A DNA stretch of 20,220 nucleotides from an uncultured Collinsella sp. (lineage in GTDB: Bacteria > Actinomycetota > Coriobacteriia > Coriobacteriales > Coriobacteriaceae): the NCBI GenBank assembly GCA_900545905.1, contig URBA01000006.1, positions 1-20,220 of the forward strand, given 5' to 3'. This document shows, piece after piece, positions 7,737 through 15,417 of this stretch. Made by a program: the position numbers and the translations under genes. The stretch's first letter is position 1, and each line of letters begins with the position of its first letter. The notes under the pieces are model-generated. The model worked only from the letters and a program-made list of their open reading frames with translations. It ran no database searches and was not told where the DNA came from.

Positions 7737-7770
7737 GAGCTGGTCGGGCTTTGCCCGGCCAGCTCTTTTT
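7737..7770 (+). terminator. Rho-independent terminator of the cation ATPase gene
   Basis: GAGCTGGTCGGGC (7737-7749) pairs with GCCCGGCCAGCTC (7753-7765), with one G-U pair and a TTT loop, followed by TTTTT. It overlaps the extreme 5' end of the open rsgA frame, which shows that translation of rsgA must begin downstream of it. Confidence 0.92.
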
Positions 7771-7818
7771 GATTTAAAATACCTGCTCAGTTGTGATTTA
7801 TGGTGCTGGGAGGCGCTT

Positions 7819-9003
7819 GTGGGCAAGGCGAAGGCTAAGGCGAAGAAAAAGACGACGGGGGCGCGGGCTAAGCGCGATCGTCGTCGGAAGCTTGCGACCG
7901 AGGCCCCCGCGTCTGCTGAGGAGCTGCTGGCAAGCGTGCCGGGACTCGATGCACTGCAGGATGTTCCGGCGTTCGATGACCTGCCGGTCGATGAAGCTCA
8001 GCAGGCGGCATTTGACGACTTTTGCGCACATGCCGAGGAGCCCGAGCAGATGCAGCTTGGCGCCGTTGTGCGCTTGGATCGCGGGTTTCCGCTGGTGGCG
8101 ACTGCCAACGATACCTTCCGCGCCGAGCATGCCGTGGGGTTTGCCAAGTCGCGCGGCGAGGACGAGGTCCTGCTGCCTGCCGTGGGCGACCGTGTGGCGG
8201 TGCGCCGCGCTCCCGGGCACGATATGGGCGTGATTGAGTGCGTGCTGCCGCGCCGTACGAGCTTTGAGCGTTGGCGCGGTCGTGCCCGCGGAGAGCGCCA
8301 GGTGCTCTGCTCCAACGTGGATAGCGTGCTAATCGTGCAGGCGCTCGGTGCCGGCGAGGTGCTGCTCGATCGCGTGGCGCGCTCACTGGTGTTGGCGCTC
8401 GACTGCGATGCCGAGCCGGCGGTGGTGCTCACCAAAGCTGACCGCTGCGATGCCGGGGAGCTCGAGCGCGATCTGGACCGCGTGCGCCGCCTGGTGGGTC
8501 CGGACGTACGCGTGATCGTTACGTCCTCTGCCGAGGGCCGCGGCCTGGACGAGGTCCGTTCCTGCGTGCCTGCCGGGAGCTGCGCCATGATTCTGGGCGA
8601 GTCGGGTGCCGGCAAGTCGACGCTGCTCAATGCACTGCTGGGCCACGATACGTTGGCGACCGGCGGTGTGCGCGAACGCGACGACCAGGGCCGTCACACT
8701 ACCGTCGCGCGCGTGATGGTGGCGCTGCCGGGCGACGCCGGCGTGATCGCCGATGCCCCGGGCCTGCGCAGCCTACCGCTCGTGGGTCACGAGCGGGGTC
8801 TGGCGCGCGCCTTCCCCGAGATTGTCGAGGCATCGCGCGCGTGCCGGTTTGGCGATTGCACGCATACCCATGAGCCGGGTTGCGCCGTTCGCGAGGCCGA
8901 GGACGCCGGACAGATTGACAGCCTGCGTTTGGAAACGTTCCAAAACCTGGCGTCATCCATGCGCGTGAGCGCTCAAATGCTCGATCCCGATGTCCATCTG
9001 TAA
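7819..9003 (+). CDS. rsgA: Ribosome small subunit-dependent GTPase A
   Basis: This 394-residue protein checks late maturation of the 30S ribosomal subunit and is released on GTP hydrolysis. The GTG at 7819 is chosen because GGGAGG (7808-7813) precedes it by five bases, and earlier in-frame starts fall in the terminator. The N-terminus is a lysine- and arginine-rich tail (MGKAKAKAKKK) that may contact rRNA. An OB-fold region follows. The GTPase is circularly permuted as the family requires: G4 TKAD (205-208) comes before G1 GESGAGKST (260-268), then G2 DDQGRHTT and G3 DAPGLRS. The C-terminal zinc site is CRFGDCTH...EPGCAV. It is about 40-90 residues longer than many homologues, owing to the basic tail and an acidic linker before the OB fold. 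A terminator follows directly. Confidence 0.96.
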   Translation: MGKAKAKAKKKTTGARAKRDRRRKLATEAPASAEELLASVPGLDALQDVPAFDDLPVDEAQQAAFDDFCAHAEEPEQMQLGAVVRLDRGFPLVATANDTFRAEHAVGFAKSRGEDEVLLPAVGDRVAVRRAPGHDMGVIECVLPRRTSFERWRGRARGERQVLCSNVDSVLIVQALGAGEVLLDRVARSLVLALDCDAEPAVVLTKADRCDAGELERDLDRVRRLVGPDVRVIVTSSAEGRGLDEVRSCVPAGSCAMILGESGAGKSTLLNALLGHDTLATGGVRERDDQGRHTTVARVMVALPGDAGVIADAPGLRSLPLVGHERGLARAFPEIVEASRACRFGDCTHTHEPGCAVREAEDAGQIDSLRLETFQNLASSMRVSAQMLDPDVHL

Positions 9004-9020
9004 TTGATTTTTCCTATGAC

Positions 9021-9055
9021 AGCCGTCTCCCAACTGTTCGGGAGACGGCTTTTTT
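9021..9055 (+). terminator. Rho-independent terminator of rsgA
   Basis: AGCCGTCTCCC (9021-9031) pairs perfectly with GGGAGACGGCT (9040-9050) around an eight-base loop, followed by a T run to 9055. It isolates rsgA from the pilus operon. Confidence 0.95.
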
Positions 9056-9085
9056 GCTGCGGAAAAGCCTCGAAACATGCAGTTT

Positions 9086-9145
9086 GCTGACGTGCTGACC
9101 AAAACCTTGCCACGAGCTTGACGGGCTGGTCAGCTTTTGGTCAGC
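9086..9145. promoter_or_regulatory. Cluster of GCTGAC(C) repeats upstream of the Tad operon (putative operator)
   Basis: Four copies of GCTGAC(C) occur within 60 bases: forward at 9086 and 9094, inverted at 9128-9134 and 9139-9145. The outer pair forms a perfect 11-base inverted repeat, GCTGACCAAAA (9094-9104) with TTTTGGTCAGC (9135-9145). It lies just upstream of a -35-like TTGACA, in the only intergenic gap that could control the pilus operon. No protein assignment is possible. Confidence 0.5.
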
Positions 9146-9152
9146 GATTGGT

Positions 9153-9181
9153 TTGACATCGAAAACCAAGATCGCGATTGC
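9153..9181 (+). promoter_or_regulatory. Possible promoter of the Tad operon
   Basis: TTGACA (9153-9158) is a perfect -35 hexamer. At 17-base spacing the -10 position holds only GATTGC (9176-9181), a weak match, so an activator may be needed. A small hairpin, CGGGC (9219-9223) with GCCCG (9228-9232), lies in the leader before the ribosome binding site. Confidence 0.35.
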
Positions 9182-9255
9182 GCCGCTTTGCGCTCTGACC
9201 GCCCAGACAATGGTGGTACGGGCATTCGCCCGGCACTGCCATGAGAGGAGCGGCC

Positions 9256-9915
9256 GTGAACAAGAGCAAGCGCATCGCTATCAGTCTGGTCGCGGGCGTG
9301 CTCGCTGCTCTGCTCTGCATGGTTTACGGCTCGTCGATCCGCTCGCAAGCCGAACAGGTCCAGGCTGAGACCTTGGCCAAGTACGGTGGCGATCGCGTCG
9401 AGGTATGCGTTGCGGCGCGCGATATCGATGTGGGCGAGACCCTCGATGAGACCAATGTCATAACCCAGGAATGGCTGACGAGTCTGCTGCCGCGTGACGC
9501 GGCGACCGAGCTGCGCCAGGTGCGCGGCGACGTGACGACTTCGCGTATTCCCAAAAACGCCGTGATCTGCAATGTCTACACCAAGGCCGAGAGCCACAAG
9601 CTCGAGGTGCCTAAGGGCAAGGTCGCCGTTTCGGTGGCGGTCGATGCCGAGCACTCGGTCGGCGGTGCTACGGGCGTGGGCAGCTACGTGGATGTGTATG
9701 TGCAAAAAGACGGCGTAACCGATCGGCTGTGCGGCGCGTACGTGATCGATACCAGTGAGGATTCCGGTGCCACGCGCGAGGGCAAGATCGAATGGGTGAC
9801 GCTGGCGGCTGACCCCGAAGACGTCAAGGAACTGCTGGGAGCCTCGGGCAAGGGAACGGTCAGCTTGACGATTCCCGCCACGGCGCGCGGCAAAAAGAGC
9901 GGAGGCGACGAGTGA
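9256..9915 (+). CDS. cpaB: CpaB/RcpC-family Flp pilus assembly protein (SAF domain)
   Basis: This 219-residue protein is the first gene of the Tad operon. The GTG at 9256 is preferred to the ATG at 9241 because GAGAGGAG lies just upstream of it. MNKSKR followed by a hydrophobic stretch (about 8-24) gives a single N-terminal anchor with the rest outside. The next section (about 43-110) is an SAF domain: VEVCVAARDIDVGETLDE and a later TTSRIPKNAVICN. An RcpC/CpaB-like C-terminal part has GVGSYVDVYV. In Gram-negatives CpaB works beside the secretin at the outer membrane. No secretin is present here, so a role in the cell envelope around the growing pilus is inferred. The stop overlaps the next start by one base. 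Confidence 0.85.
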   Translation: MNKSKRIAISLVAGVLAALLCMVYGSSIRSQAEQVQAETLAKYGGDRVEVCVAARDIDVGETLDETNVITQEWLTSLLPRDAATELRQVRGDVTTSRIPKNAVICNVYTKAESHKLEVPKGKVAVSVAVDAEHSVGGATGVGSYVDVYVQKDGVTDRLCGAYVIDTSEDSGATREGKIEWVTLAADPEDVKELLGASGKGTVSLTIPATARGKKSGGDE

Positions 9916-11564
9916 TGAAGGCGATCTGGCTTGCGTGCTGCGCGTGCGGCGATTACGGGCTGTTGCAGCGGGAAGTCGAGGGCCGTGACGCGGGTGCACA
10001 GGTGCTTCGCGTGGGTGACCTGGACGGGCTGGTTTCCATGGCGCGGGCGTTTCCGTCGCGCCGCGGAGCTGCCATCATCGCGGCGTCTCTGTTTGATACC
10101 GAAGATGTGCGCAAGACTGTTGCGCGCCTGACGGCCGAAGGCCGCGTGAGTCGCGTGGTCGTCTTGATAGAAGCACTCGATCCGTCGGATATCGAGGGGT
10201 TGTTTCGCGCGGGGGCGACCGAGGTCATCGCTGCGCACAGTATATGCGGCAACGGGCGCGCGGGCGAGGGAGCGGTTGATTCCGATCGGTGCATGACGAT
10301 TGAGCCCGATGCTTTTGTTGATAGGGAACCCGGGGCGCCTCGCGCTACAAGAGGCCCGCGTGTTGATGATTATGGAAAAGCGGAAGCCGAGCATGGTCGG
10401 CGCCCCCGGAACCCCCTTGTATACGATGACGCTGGAGAGCCGGCGCAGCATGCTGGCGACTCCCCGGCTGTAGATATGGGATACGTGCACGGCGTGAATC
10501 TGGCGGATGAACTCGACGAAGTTGAGGGCTTTGCCGGGTGCGGCGAGTTGTCGCTGATGCAGCATGAGCAGATTGCACAGAACGAGCCTGCCTCGCAGAC
10601 CGAACAAGCTGCCATGCCGGCTTGGACGCAGCGTGTGGTTGCGGCGGGGGGGACGGGGACGCTGTCACCGACGCCCGCCCCGCCGCCTCCGATGCCGCCG
10701 GCAGACGCTGCCGCTCCGCAGCATCGAGCTCCGGTCATCTGCGCCATTTCGGGTTCGGGCGGTTGCGGCAAGTCGACGATCATTGCCACCATGGCACACA
10801 CATCGTCGCTGTTGGGCTTGCGTGCCGCCGTGCTCGACCTGGACCTGATGTTTGGAAACCTTTACGACTTGTTAGGCGTCGATGCTCCGCGCGATATGGC
10901 GGCACTTATCGAGCCGTCGGCGGCGGGCGCGCTCACCGAGCCGGATATCGTAGCCACATCGATGCGCGTGGCGCCAGGCGTTACGCTCTGGGGTCCCGTC
11001 GCGGCGCCCGAGCAAGCCGAGCTCATGGCACGTCCGGTGGAGCTACTACTTGATGTTCTGCGTCGCGAATCCGACGTGGTCTTTATCGATACCTCGGTCT
11101 TTTGGGGCGACGCCGTGGCGGCTGCGGTGGCGGCGAGCGACCGTTGCCTGGTCGTTGGCGATGCTGCGGTGTCGTCCGCGACATCGGCGTCGCGCGTCAT
11201 TGAACTGGCGAGTCGAGTAGGTGTGCCGCGCACGCGCATGAGCGCCGTGTTCAACCGGTTCGGTGCGCGCGGAGCAGACGAGGACGTCGCCATGCGCTTT
11301 GAGATTGCCTGTGCGTTGAGCTCCAAGATTCGTATCGCCGATGGCGGGCAGGATCTCGCCGCGCTCATGGCGTTTGGGCGCGCTGACGAGGCAGTGGGTC
11401 AGACGAGCGCTTTCGCGACCAGCGTGCGCGAGGCCACGCGCGAGATGCTCGTGGAACTGGGGTGCGCCGTCGGCCCTTGGAGCGATATGGTCGCCGACCG
11501 TGCAACGCGTACCGAACGCCCGCGTATCCGCCTTCCCTGGTCGCGCGAGGATGATCAGCGATGA
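9915..11564 (+). CDS. tadZ: TadZ/CpaE-like pilus localisation ATPase
   Basis: This 549-residue cytoplasmic protein starts at ATG 9915, with GGAGG nine bases upstream; GTG 9912 is an alternative. Residues 1 to about 110 resemble a degenerate response-regulator receiver, as in CpaE/TadZ proteins. A long linker rich in acidic residues, glutamine, alanine and proline (about 115-265) follows. The MinD/ParA-like domain has P-loop SGGCGKST (281-288), DLDLMFGN typical of CpaE, and VVFIDTS as Walker B. The P-loop carries serine at 281 where ParA/MinD proteins usually have the signature lysine, so ATP-driven dimerisation may be altered. Family members place the pilus machine at a cell pole or site. The C-terminus overlaps tadA by ATGA. 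Confidence 0.85.
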   Translation: MKAIWLACCACGDYGLLQREVEGRDAGAQVLRVGDLDGLVSMARAFPSRRGAAIIAASLFDTEDVRKTVARLTAEGRVSRVVVLIEALDPSDIEGLFRAGATEVIAAHSICGNGRAGEGAVDSDRCMTIEPDAFVDREPGAPRATRGPRVDDYGKAEAEHGRRPRNPLVYDDAGEPAQHAGDSPAVDMGYVHGVNLADELDEVEGFAGCGELSLMQHEQIAQNEPASQTEQAAMPAWTQRVVAAGGTGTLSPTPAPPPPMPPADAAAPQHRAPVICAISGSGGCGKSTIIATMAHTSSLLGLRAAVLDLDLMFGNLYDLLGVDAPRDMAALIEPSAAGALTEPDIVATSMRVAPGVTLWGPVAAPEQAELMARPVELLLDVLRRESDVVFIDTSVFWGDAVAAAVAASDRCLVVGDAAVSSATSASRVIELASRVGVPRTRMSAVFNRFGARGADEDVAMRFEIACALSSKIRIADGGQDLAALMAFGRADEAVGQTSAFATSVREATREMLVELGCAVGPWSDMVADRATRTERPRIRLPWSREDDQR

Positions 11565-12889
11565 GCCTGCAAACGAGGATTAAGGCTGCCGGCGCTGCAG
11601 CGGCGGCAGCGCCTGTAGATGCGGGGCGTCGCCGCGCGGTGAAACGACGCACTAAGCGCGCCGTGATGGACCGCATAGGTTACGACGAAGTGGCGCGTAT
11701 CAGCGCCTATGCCGACCCGGTACTTGCCCGCTCGGAATTGCGTCCCGCGGTGGAGGCGGCGCTCAATGTTGAGGAGCCGACCGATCTCGCGGCGCCCGAG
11801 CGCGAGACCATCATCGACGAGATTTTGGATGACGTGGTGGGCTTGGGGCCGTTGCAGCCGCTTATTGAGGACGACACCGTTACCGAGATCATGATCAACG
11901 GATGCCGCTCGGCTTTCTTTGAACGCGGCGGCGTCTTGTACCCCATCGAGCGTGCGTTTGAGGATGATGAGCAGATCCGTGTGCTTATCGACCGCATCAT
12001 CTCGCCACTTGGCCGCCGTATCGACGAGCGCAGCCCCATCGTCAACGCCCGCCTCAAAACGGGCTATCGCGTCAACGCGGTGATTCCGCCTGTGGCGATT
12101 GACGGACCGATTCTCACCATCCGAAAGTTCTCGGACCGTATCTGCTCGCTGGACGAGCTTGTGGGGCTGGGGTCGCTGCCGCTTTGGTATGCGCAGCTGC
12201 TGTCGTGCGCGGTGTCGCTGCGACAGGACCTGGCGGTTGCGGGAGGCACGGGATCTGGTAAGACCACCCTGCTCAACGCGTTGTCATGCGAGATTTCCAC
12301 CGGCGAGCGCATCGTGACGATCGAGGACTCTGCCGAGCTCAAGTTTGCGCATCATCCGCACGTGGTGCGCCTAGAGGCGCGCGAGGCTTCAATTGAGGGC
12401 GAGGGCGCGGTGACGATCCGCGACCTGGTGACCAATGCCCTGCGCATGCGCCCCGACCGCATCGTGGTGGGCGAGGTGCGCGGTGCCGAGTGCTGCGACA
12501 TGTTGCAGGCCATGAACACGGGCCACGATGGGTCGCTCACCACACTTCATGCGGGTTCAGAACAGGAGACCGTGGTGCGTCTGACGTTGCTTGCACGTTA
12601 TGGCATCGATCTGCCGAGCGAGCTCATCGAGGAGCAGATTGCCATGGCGCTCGACGGCATCGTGATGTCCGAGCGCCACGCCGATGGCAGGCGTTTCGTC
12701 TCCTCGTATTCGGGGGTGCGTCGCGCCGCGTCGGGCGGCGTAGAACTCGAGCGCTATGTGACTTTCGATGCCGCCGAGCGAACCTGGACGCTTGACCGCG
12801 AGCCGCCGTTTATCGCAGAAGGCCTGCGGTCGGGGACGCTCACACAAGAGGAGGTGGACGAATGGAGGTCGCTGTGCCCCTCGTCGTAG
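11561..12889 (+). CDS. tadA: TadA/CpaF secretion ATPase, Flp pilus motor
   Basis: This 442-residue hexameric AAA+-like motor powers pilus polymerisation from the cytoplasmic face. An N-terminal basic, alanine-rich stretch leads into the all-helical N-domain (VVGLGPLQPLIED, VTEIMING). Catalytic motifs are Walker A GGTGSGKTT (228-236), the Asp box IVTIEDSAEL (251-260), Walker B RIVVGEVRGAE (300-310) and the His box GHDGSLTTLH (321-330). All key residues are present and the length is normal for CpaF. The start is ATG 11561, coupled to the upstream gene through an ATGA overlap, with only a weak ribosome binding site. The last 28 bases overlap tadB. Confidence 0.97.
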   Translation: MSLQTRIKAAGAAAAAAPVDAGRRRAVKRRTKRAVMDRIGYDEVARISAYADPVLARSELRPAVEAALNVEEPTDLAAPERETIIDEILDDVVGLGPLQPLIEDDTVTEIMINGCRSAFFERGGVLYPIERAFEDDEQIRVLIDRIISPLGRRIDERSPIVNARLKTGYRVNAVIPPVAIDGPILTIRKFSDRICSLDELVGLGSLPLWYAQLLSCAVSLRQDLAVAGGTGSGKTTLLNALSCEISTGERIVTIEDSAELKFAHHPHVVRLEAREASIEGEGAVTIRDLVTNALRMRPDRIVVGEVRGAECCDMLQAMNTGHDGSLTTLHAGSEQETVVRLTLLARYGIDLPSELIEEQIAMALDGIVMSERHADGRRFVSSYSGVRRAASGGVELERYVTFDAAERTWTLDREPPFIAEGLRSGTLTQEEVDEWRSLCPSS

Positions 12890-13788
12890 GGGGTTTGGCA
12901 GGGTTTTCTGTTGCGACGGCGTGCGGGGCGGAACCTCGTGTGCCGCAGGTGCCGCCGGCGGAGCTGGCGCGTCAGGCGCTCGAGACGGTGGCAGAGAAGC
13001 TGCCGCGTGAGCTGGTGGAAAACGATCTGCTGAAAAAGATCGCTCGTTCGTGGACATCGCTGGCTCCGGCGCATCGCCTTGGCCTCGTGATCGAGGATGC
13101 TTCGGGGCGTTTGGCGTTTCTGCTGCTATCGAGCGGTGTCTGCTGCGTTTTACTAACGATGGTGTCGTTATCGCCCCTCGGATTTGCCTTGGGACTTGTT
13201 GCTCCGATTGCCGTTGGCGCCGCTCGGGATGGCTTTGAGAGCCGGCGCGAGCAACACGATGCAGAAGAGGCCATGCCCGAGGCGTTTACCGCACTTTCCA
13301 TGTCGCTTGCCTCGGGACATTCGCTGGCCCAGGGCATGCGCTTTGTGGGCGCTCATGCGCAAGAGCCGGTACATACCGAGTTTTTGCGGGTAGCGGCGGC
13401 GATCGATTGCGGCATCTCGGCGACCGACGCGCTCGATGACTTGCTCGTGCGCATCGACGCCCCCGGTCTTTCGCTTGTGACCTTGGCGCTTAAGGTGTCA
13501 CAGCGCACTGGCGCTCCGCTTGCCGACTTACTGTCCGAGGCGTCGAGCATGGTGGGGGAGCGCATTGAGCTCAAGCGCCGCCTGGATGTTAAGACGTCGC
13601 AGGCTCGCATGTCTGCGCATATGGTCGCGGCGATGCCGGCGGGCATGTGCGCGGTGTTGGCGCTGCTTTCGGCAGATTTTCGTCGCGGTCTTGCGACGCC
13701 TGCCGGCGCGGGCGCTGTGGTGCTGGGTCTTGCCCTCAACGCCGTTGCCCTGGTGGTTATCCGGCGCATTATGAGGGTGGAGCTATGA
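12862..13788 (+). CDS. tadB: TadB inner-membrane platform protein
   Basis: This 308-residue protein starts at ATG 12862, six bases after a strong AGAGGAGGT that lies inside the end of tadA. The N-terminal stretch is mildly hydrophobic. Membrane segments lie at about 88-125 (a paired hydrophobic block) and at the C-terminus (about 250-303). Between them is a type II secretion F-like domain beginning at AMPEAFTALSMSLASGHSLAQGM and containing KVSQRTGAPLADLL, both typical of TadB. With TadC it forms the platform that the TadA motor acts on. The stop overlaps tadC as ATGA. Confidence 0.93.
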   Translation: MEVAVPLVVGGLAGFSVATACGAEPRVPQVPPAELARQALETVAEKLPRELVENDLLKKIARSWTSLAPAHRLGLVIEDASGRLAFLLLSSGVCCVLLTMVSLSPLGFALGLVAPIAVGAARDGFESRREQHDAEEAMPEAFTALSMSLASGHSLAQGMRFVGAHAQEPVHTEFLRVAAAIDCGISATDALDDLLVRIDAPGLSLVTLALKVSQRTGAPLADLLSEASSMVGERIELKRRLDVKTSQARMSAHMVAAMPAGMCAVLALLSADFRRGLATPAGAGAVVLGLALNAVALVVIRRIMRVEL

Positions 13789-14426
13789 GCGCCCCAGTTG
13801 CAGTTGCGGCTTGCCTGTGCGCCCTGAGTGTATTTGTCGCGACGGGTTTGGATCGGGCGGATGCGCGCAAGATCGCAGGGGCCTGCAAGCGCGAGGCGGT
13901 GCTGGTCGCTGCCGCGGGTCGCTCGGTGGTCGATGCCCTGACCGCGCGAGTGAAGGGCGCGGTTGGAGCGGGCGGCCCGGCGCGAGTTTCGCTCGGCGAA
14001 GTGTCCGAGATGATCGATGTTGTGCGCTTGGGTCTTTCGGCCGGTCTTTCGTTTGATGCGGCGCTTGAGATTTTCTGCGCCAACCGCCGGTCAGTGCTGG
14101 CTCTTCGCCTTGAGCGGGCCTGCATGGCGTGGCAGGTGGGCGTGGGCACGCGTGAGGACGAGTTGTTGGTCGCCGCGCGCGACCTGGACGTGCGAGCGCT
14201 CGAGACCTTTGCCATTACGGTGGGGCAGGCACTCGCCCTGGGTGCCCCACTTGCCGAGACGCTGGCCGCTCAAAGTCGCGAGATCCGTGCGGCTCATCGC
14301 GCCGCGGTCGAGCGCGAGATCGAGCGTGCGCCCGTCAAGCTGCTGATTCCCACCGGCACGCTCATCTTGCCGGCGTTGCTTCTGTCCATATTGGGCCCGC
14401 TGCTGGGAGCAGGCGGGATGATGTAG
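13785..14426 (+). CDS. tadC: TadC inner-membrane platform protein
   Basis: This 213-residue protein starts at ATG 13785, overlapping the tadB stop. An N-terminal hydrophobic segment (about 3-21) is followed by a type II secretion F-like domain. That domain has EMIDVVRLGLSAGLSFDAALE (cut here for length) and ITVGQALALGAPLAETL, and there is a C-terminal membrane segment (LLIPTGTLILPALLLSILGP). This is shorter than most TadC proteins (often near 290-320), because the region between the first membrane segment and the F domain is reduced. It pairs with TadB as the assembly platform. Confidence 0.88.
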   Translation: MSAPVAVAACLCALSVFVATGLDRADARKIAGACKREAVLVAAAGRSVVDALTARVKGAVGAGGPARVSLGEVSEMIDVVRLGLSAGLSFDAALEIFCANRRSVLALRLERACMAWQVGVGTREDELLVAARDLDVRALETFAITVGQALALGAPLAETLAAQSREIRAAHRAAVEREIERAPVKLLIPTGTLILPALLLSILGPLLGAGGMM

Positions 14427-14436
14427 GGAGGAATAC

Positions 14437-14670
14437 ATGAACACGATGACTGACGCTGCTGGCAAGGTCCAGGGCTGGGCGTTTTGCCGGGCGGCATATG
14501 TTCGTCAGCGCGCCAAGGAGCTACTGCAGGAGGAGAGTGCACAGGGTACCACCGAGTATGCCATCTTGGTCGGCGTGCTCGTGGTGATCGCGATTATCGC
14601 CATCGTCGCATTTAAGGGCAAGGTTAAAGAGCTATGGGATGCGATCAGCGAGGGCATCAACAGCCTGTAG
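14437..14670 (+). CDS. flp: Flp-family type IVb prepilin
   Basis: This 77-residue protein is the likely major pilin. The ATG at 14437 follows GGGAGGA (14426-14432), the best-spaced ribosome binding site of the operon. The leader is long (37 residues, basic then acidic), ending EESAQG; cleavage after G37 would give a 40-residue mature pilin beginning TTEYAILVG. E40 and Y41 are the conserved Flp glutamate and tyrosine, followed by about 18 hydrophobic residues and a short charged tail. No prepilin peptidase gene is in the window. Placement directly after tadC, with its own strong ribosome binding site, fits high expression. Confidence 0.95.
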   Translation: MNTMTDAAGKVQGWAFCRAAYVRQRAKELLQEESAQGTTEYAILVGVLVVIAIIAIVAFKGKVKELWDAISEGINSL

Positions 14671-15197
14671 AGGGTAGGCGGCCTGCCGGCGCACTGCTGG
14701 TGTTTGCCTGTGCGGTTGTGGCGGTGGCAGTGGCGGTTTGGGGGCTTAACGCCGCGCGGCAGCAGCGTCCTGGGGCCGCCTTCGATTCGGGCTCAGATTC
14801 GGCGGTGGCGTCTCAAAAAGATGAGATGCGAGATGCGGACGATTCGGATGTCGCTGTCACGGCGCAAACCTTTCTGCGGACGCTCGACAAGCGGTCTGGC
14901 ACTGCGACGGATTCGCCTGAGGGCAACGCGATTGCGGTCCGGCTTGCATGGTCCGAAGACCGACCGATGACCGAAGCGGCGGCGGATATGATGCGTGCCT
15001 ATCGCGAGGTGCCAACGGCCCAGCTCGCCCTGAGCGGCTATCTCGATATTAAGGGCAACGTATGGGGCGCCATCGTGCGCGATGGGCGCGGCTGGGTCGA
15101 TATGGTGACAGTTGCCGCGGATGCTGGCGATGCTTCGTGTCGTCTGCGCGCCGTGCGTCTGGTCCCGCAAACAATAAGCTCAAAGGAGGGATCGTGA
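14634..15197 (+). CDS. Membrane-anchored protein of unknown function in Tad operon
   Basis: I do not recognise this family. The frame allows up to 187 residues. The ATG at 14634 lies within the end of flp and has no good ribosome binding site. A GTG at 14700 is the main alternative; AGGGTAGG at 14671-14678 is rather far from it. In both cases an N-terminal hydrophobic segment rich in alanine and valine anchors the protein. A serine- and aspartate-rich linker leads to an outside domain of about 110 residues with alternating strands (AIAVRLAWSED, LALSGYLDIKGNVWGAIVRDG, SCRLRAVRLVP). It lies between two pilin-like genes and so is probably an envelope component of the pilus machine, which is inference from context only. 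Confidence 0.6.
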   Translation: MGCDQRGHQQPVEGRRPAGALLVFACAVVAVAVAVWGLNAARQQRPGAAFDSGSDSAVASQKDEMRDADDSDVAVTAQTFLRTLDKRSGTATDSPEGNAIAVRLAWSEDRPMTEAAADMMRAYREVPTAQLALSGYLDIKGNVWGAIVRDGRGWVDMVTVAADAGDASCRLRAVRLVPQTISSKEGS

Positions 15198-15198
15198 A

Positions 15199-15417
15199 AT
15201 GCATGGCGTTCTGCGTGAGGAATCTGCCCAAGCGACGGTCGAATACGCCATCGTCACGGTGGCGCTGTTATCGATCGTGCTGGCGATTGTGGGACTTTGG
15301 CGTGCTGGCACCGATGGACACTTGGCGGCGCTGGTTGAGCGGGCGGCATCCCATGGCGTTGCCTCGACGTCGGTTATCGACGCCGCTGCGGGCGCTAAGG
15401 ACATCGCGTTGTATTGA
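15199..15417 (+). CDS. Small pilin-like/TadE-like protein
   Basis: This 72-residue protein starts at ATG 15199, eight bases after AAGGAGGG (15183-15190). The N-terminus MHGVLREESAQATVEYAIV repeats the Flp processing motif: EES-A-Q before T-V-E-Y. A hydrophobic segment follows (16-34), then a short polar tail with an alanine-rich helix. A cleavage site after A12 would be alanine rather than glycine, as in some pseudopilins. The protein is likely a minor pilin or second Flp-like subunit. Its 3' end overlaps the frame of the next gene. Confidence 0.75.
   Translation: MHGVLREESAQATVEYAIVTVALLSIVLAIVGLWRAGTDGHLAALVERAASHGVASTSVIDAAAGAKDIALY

Noticed and set aside
7735..7818. 28-codon N-terminal extension of RsgA beginning at GTG 7735
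   Set aside because: It runs through the terminator hairpin at 7737-7770; the GTG at 7819 has a strong ribosome binding site.
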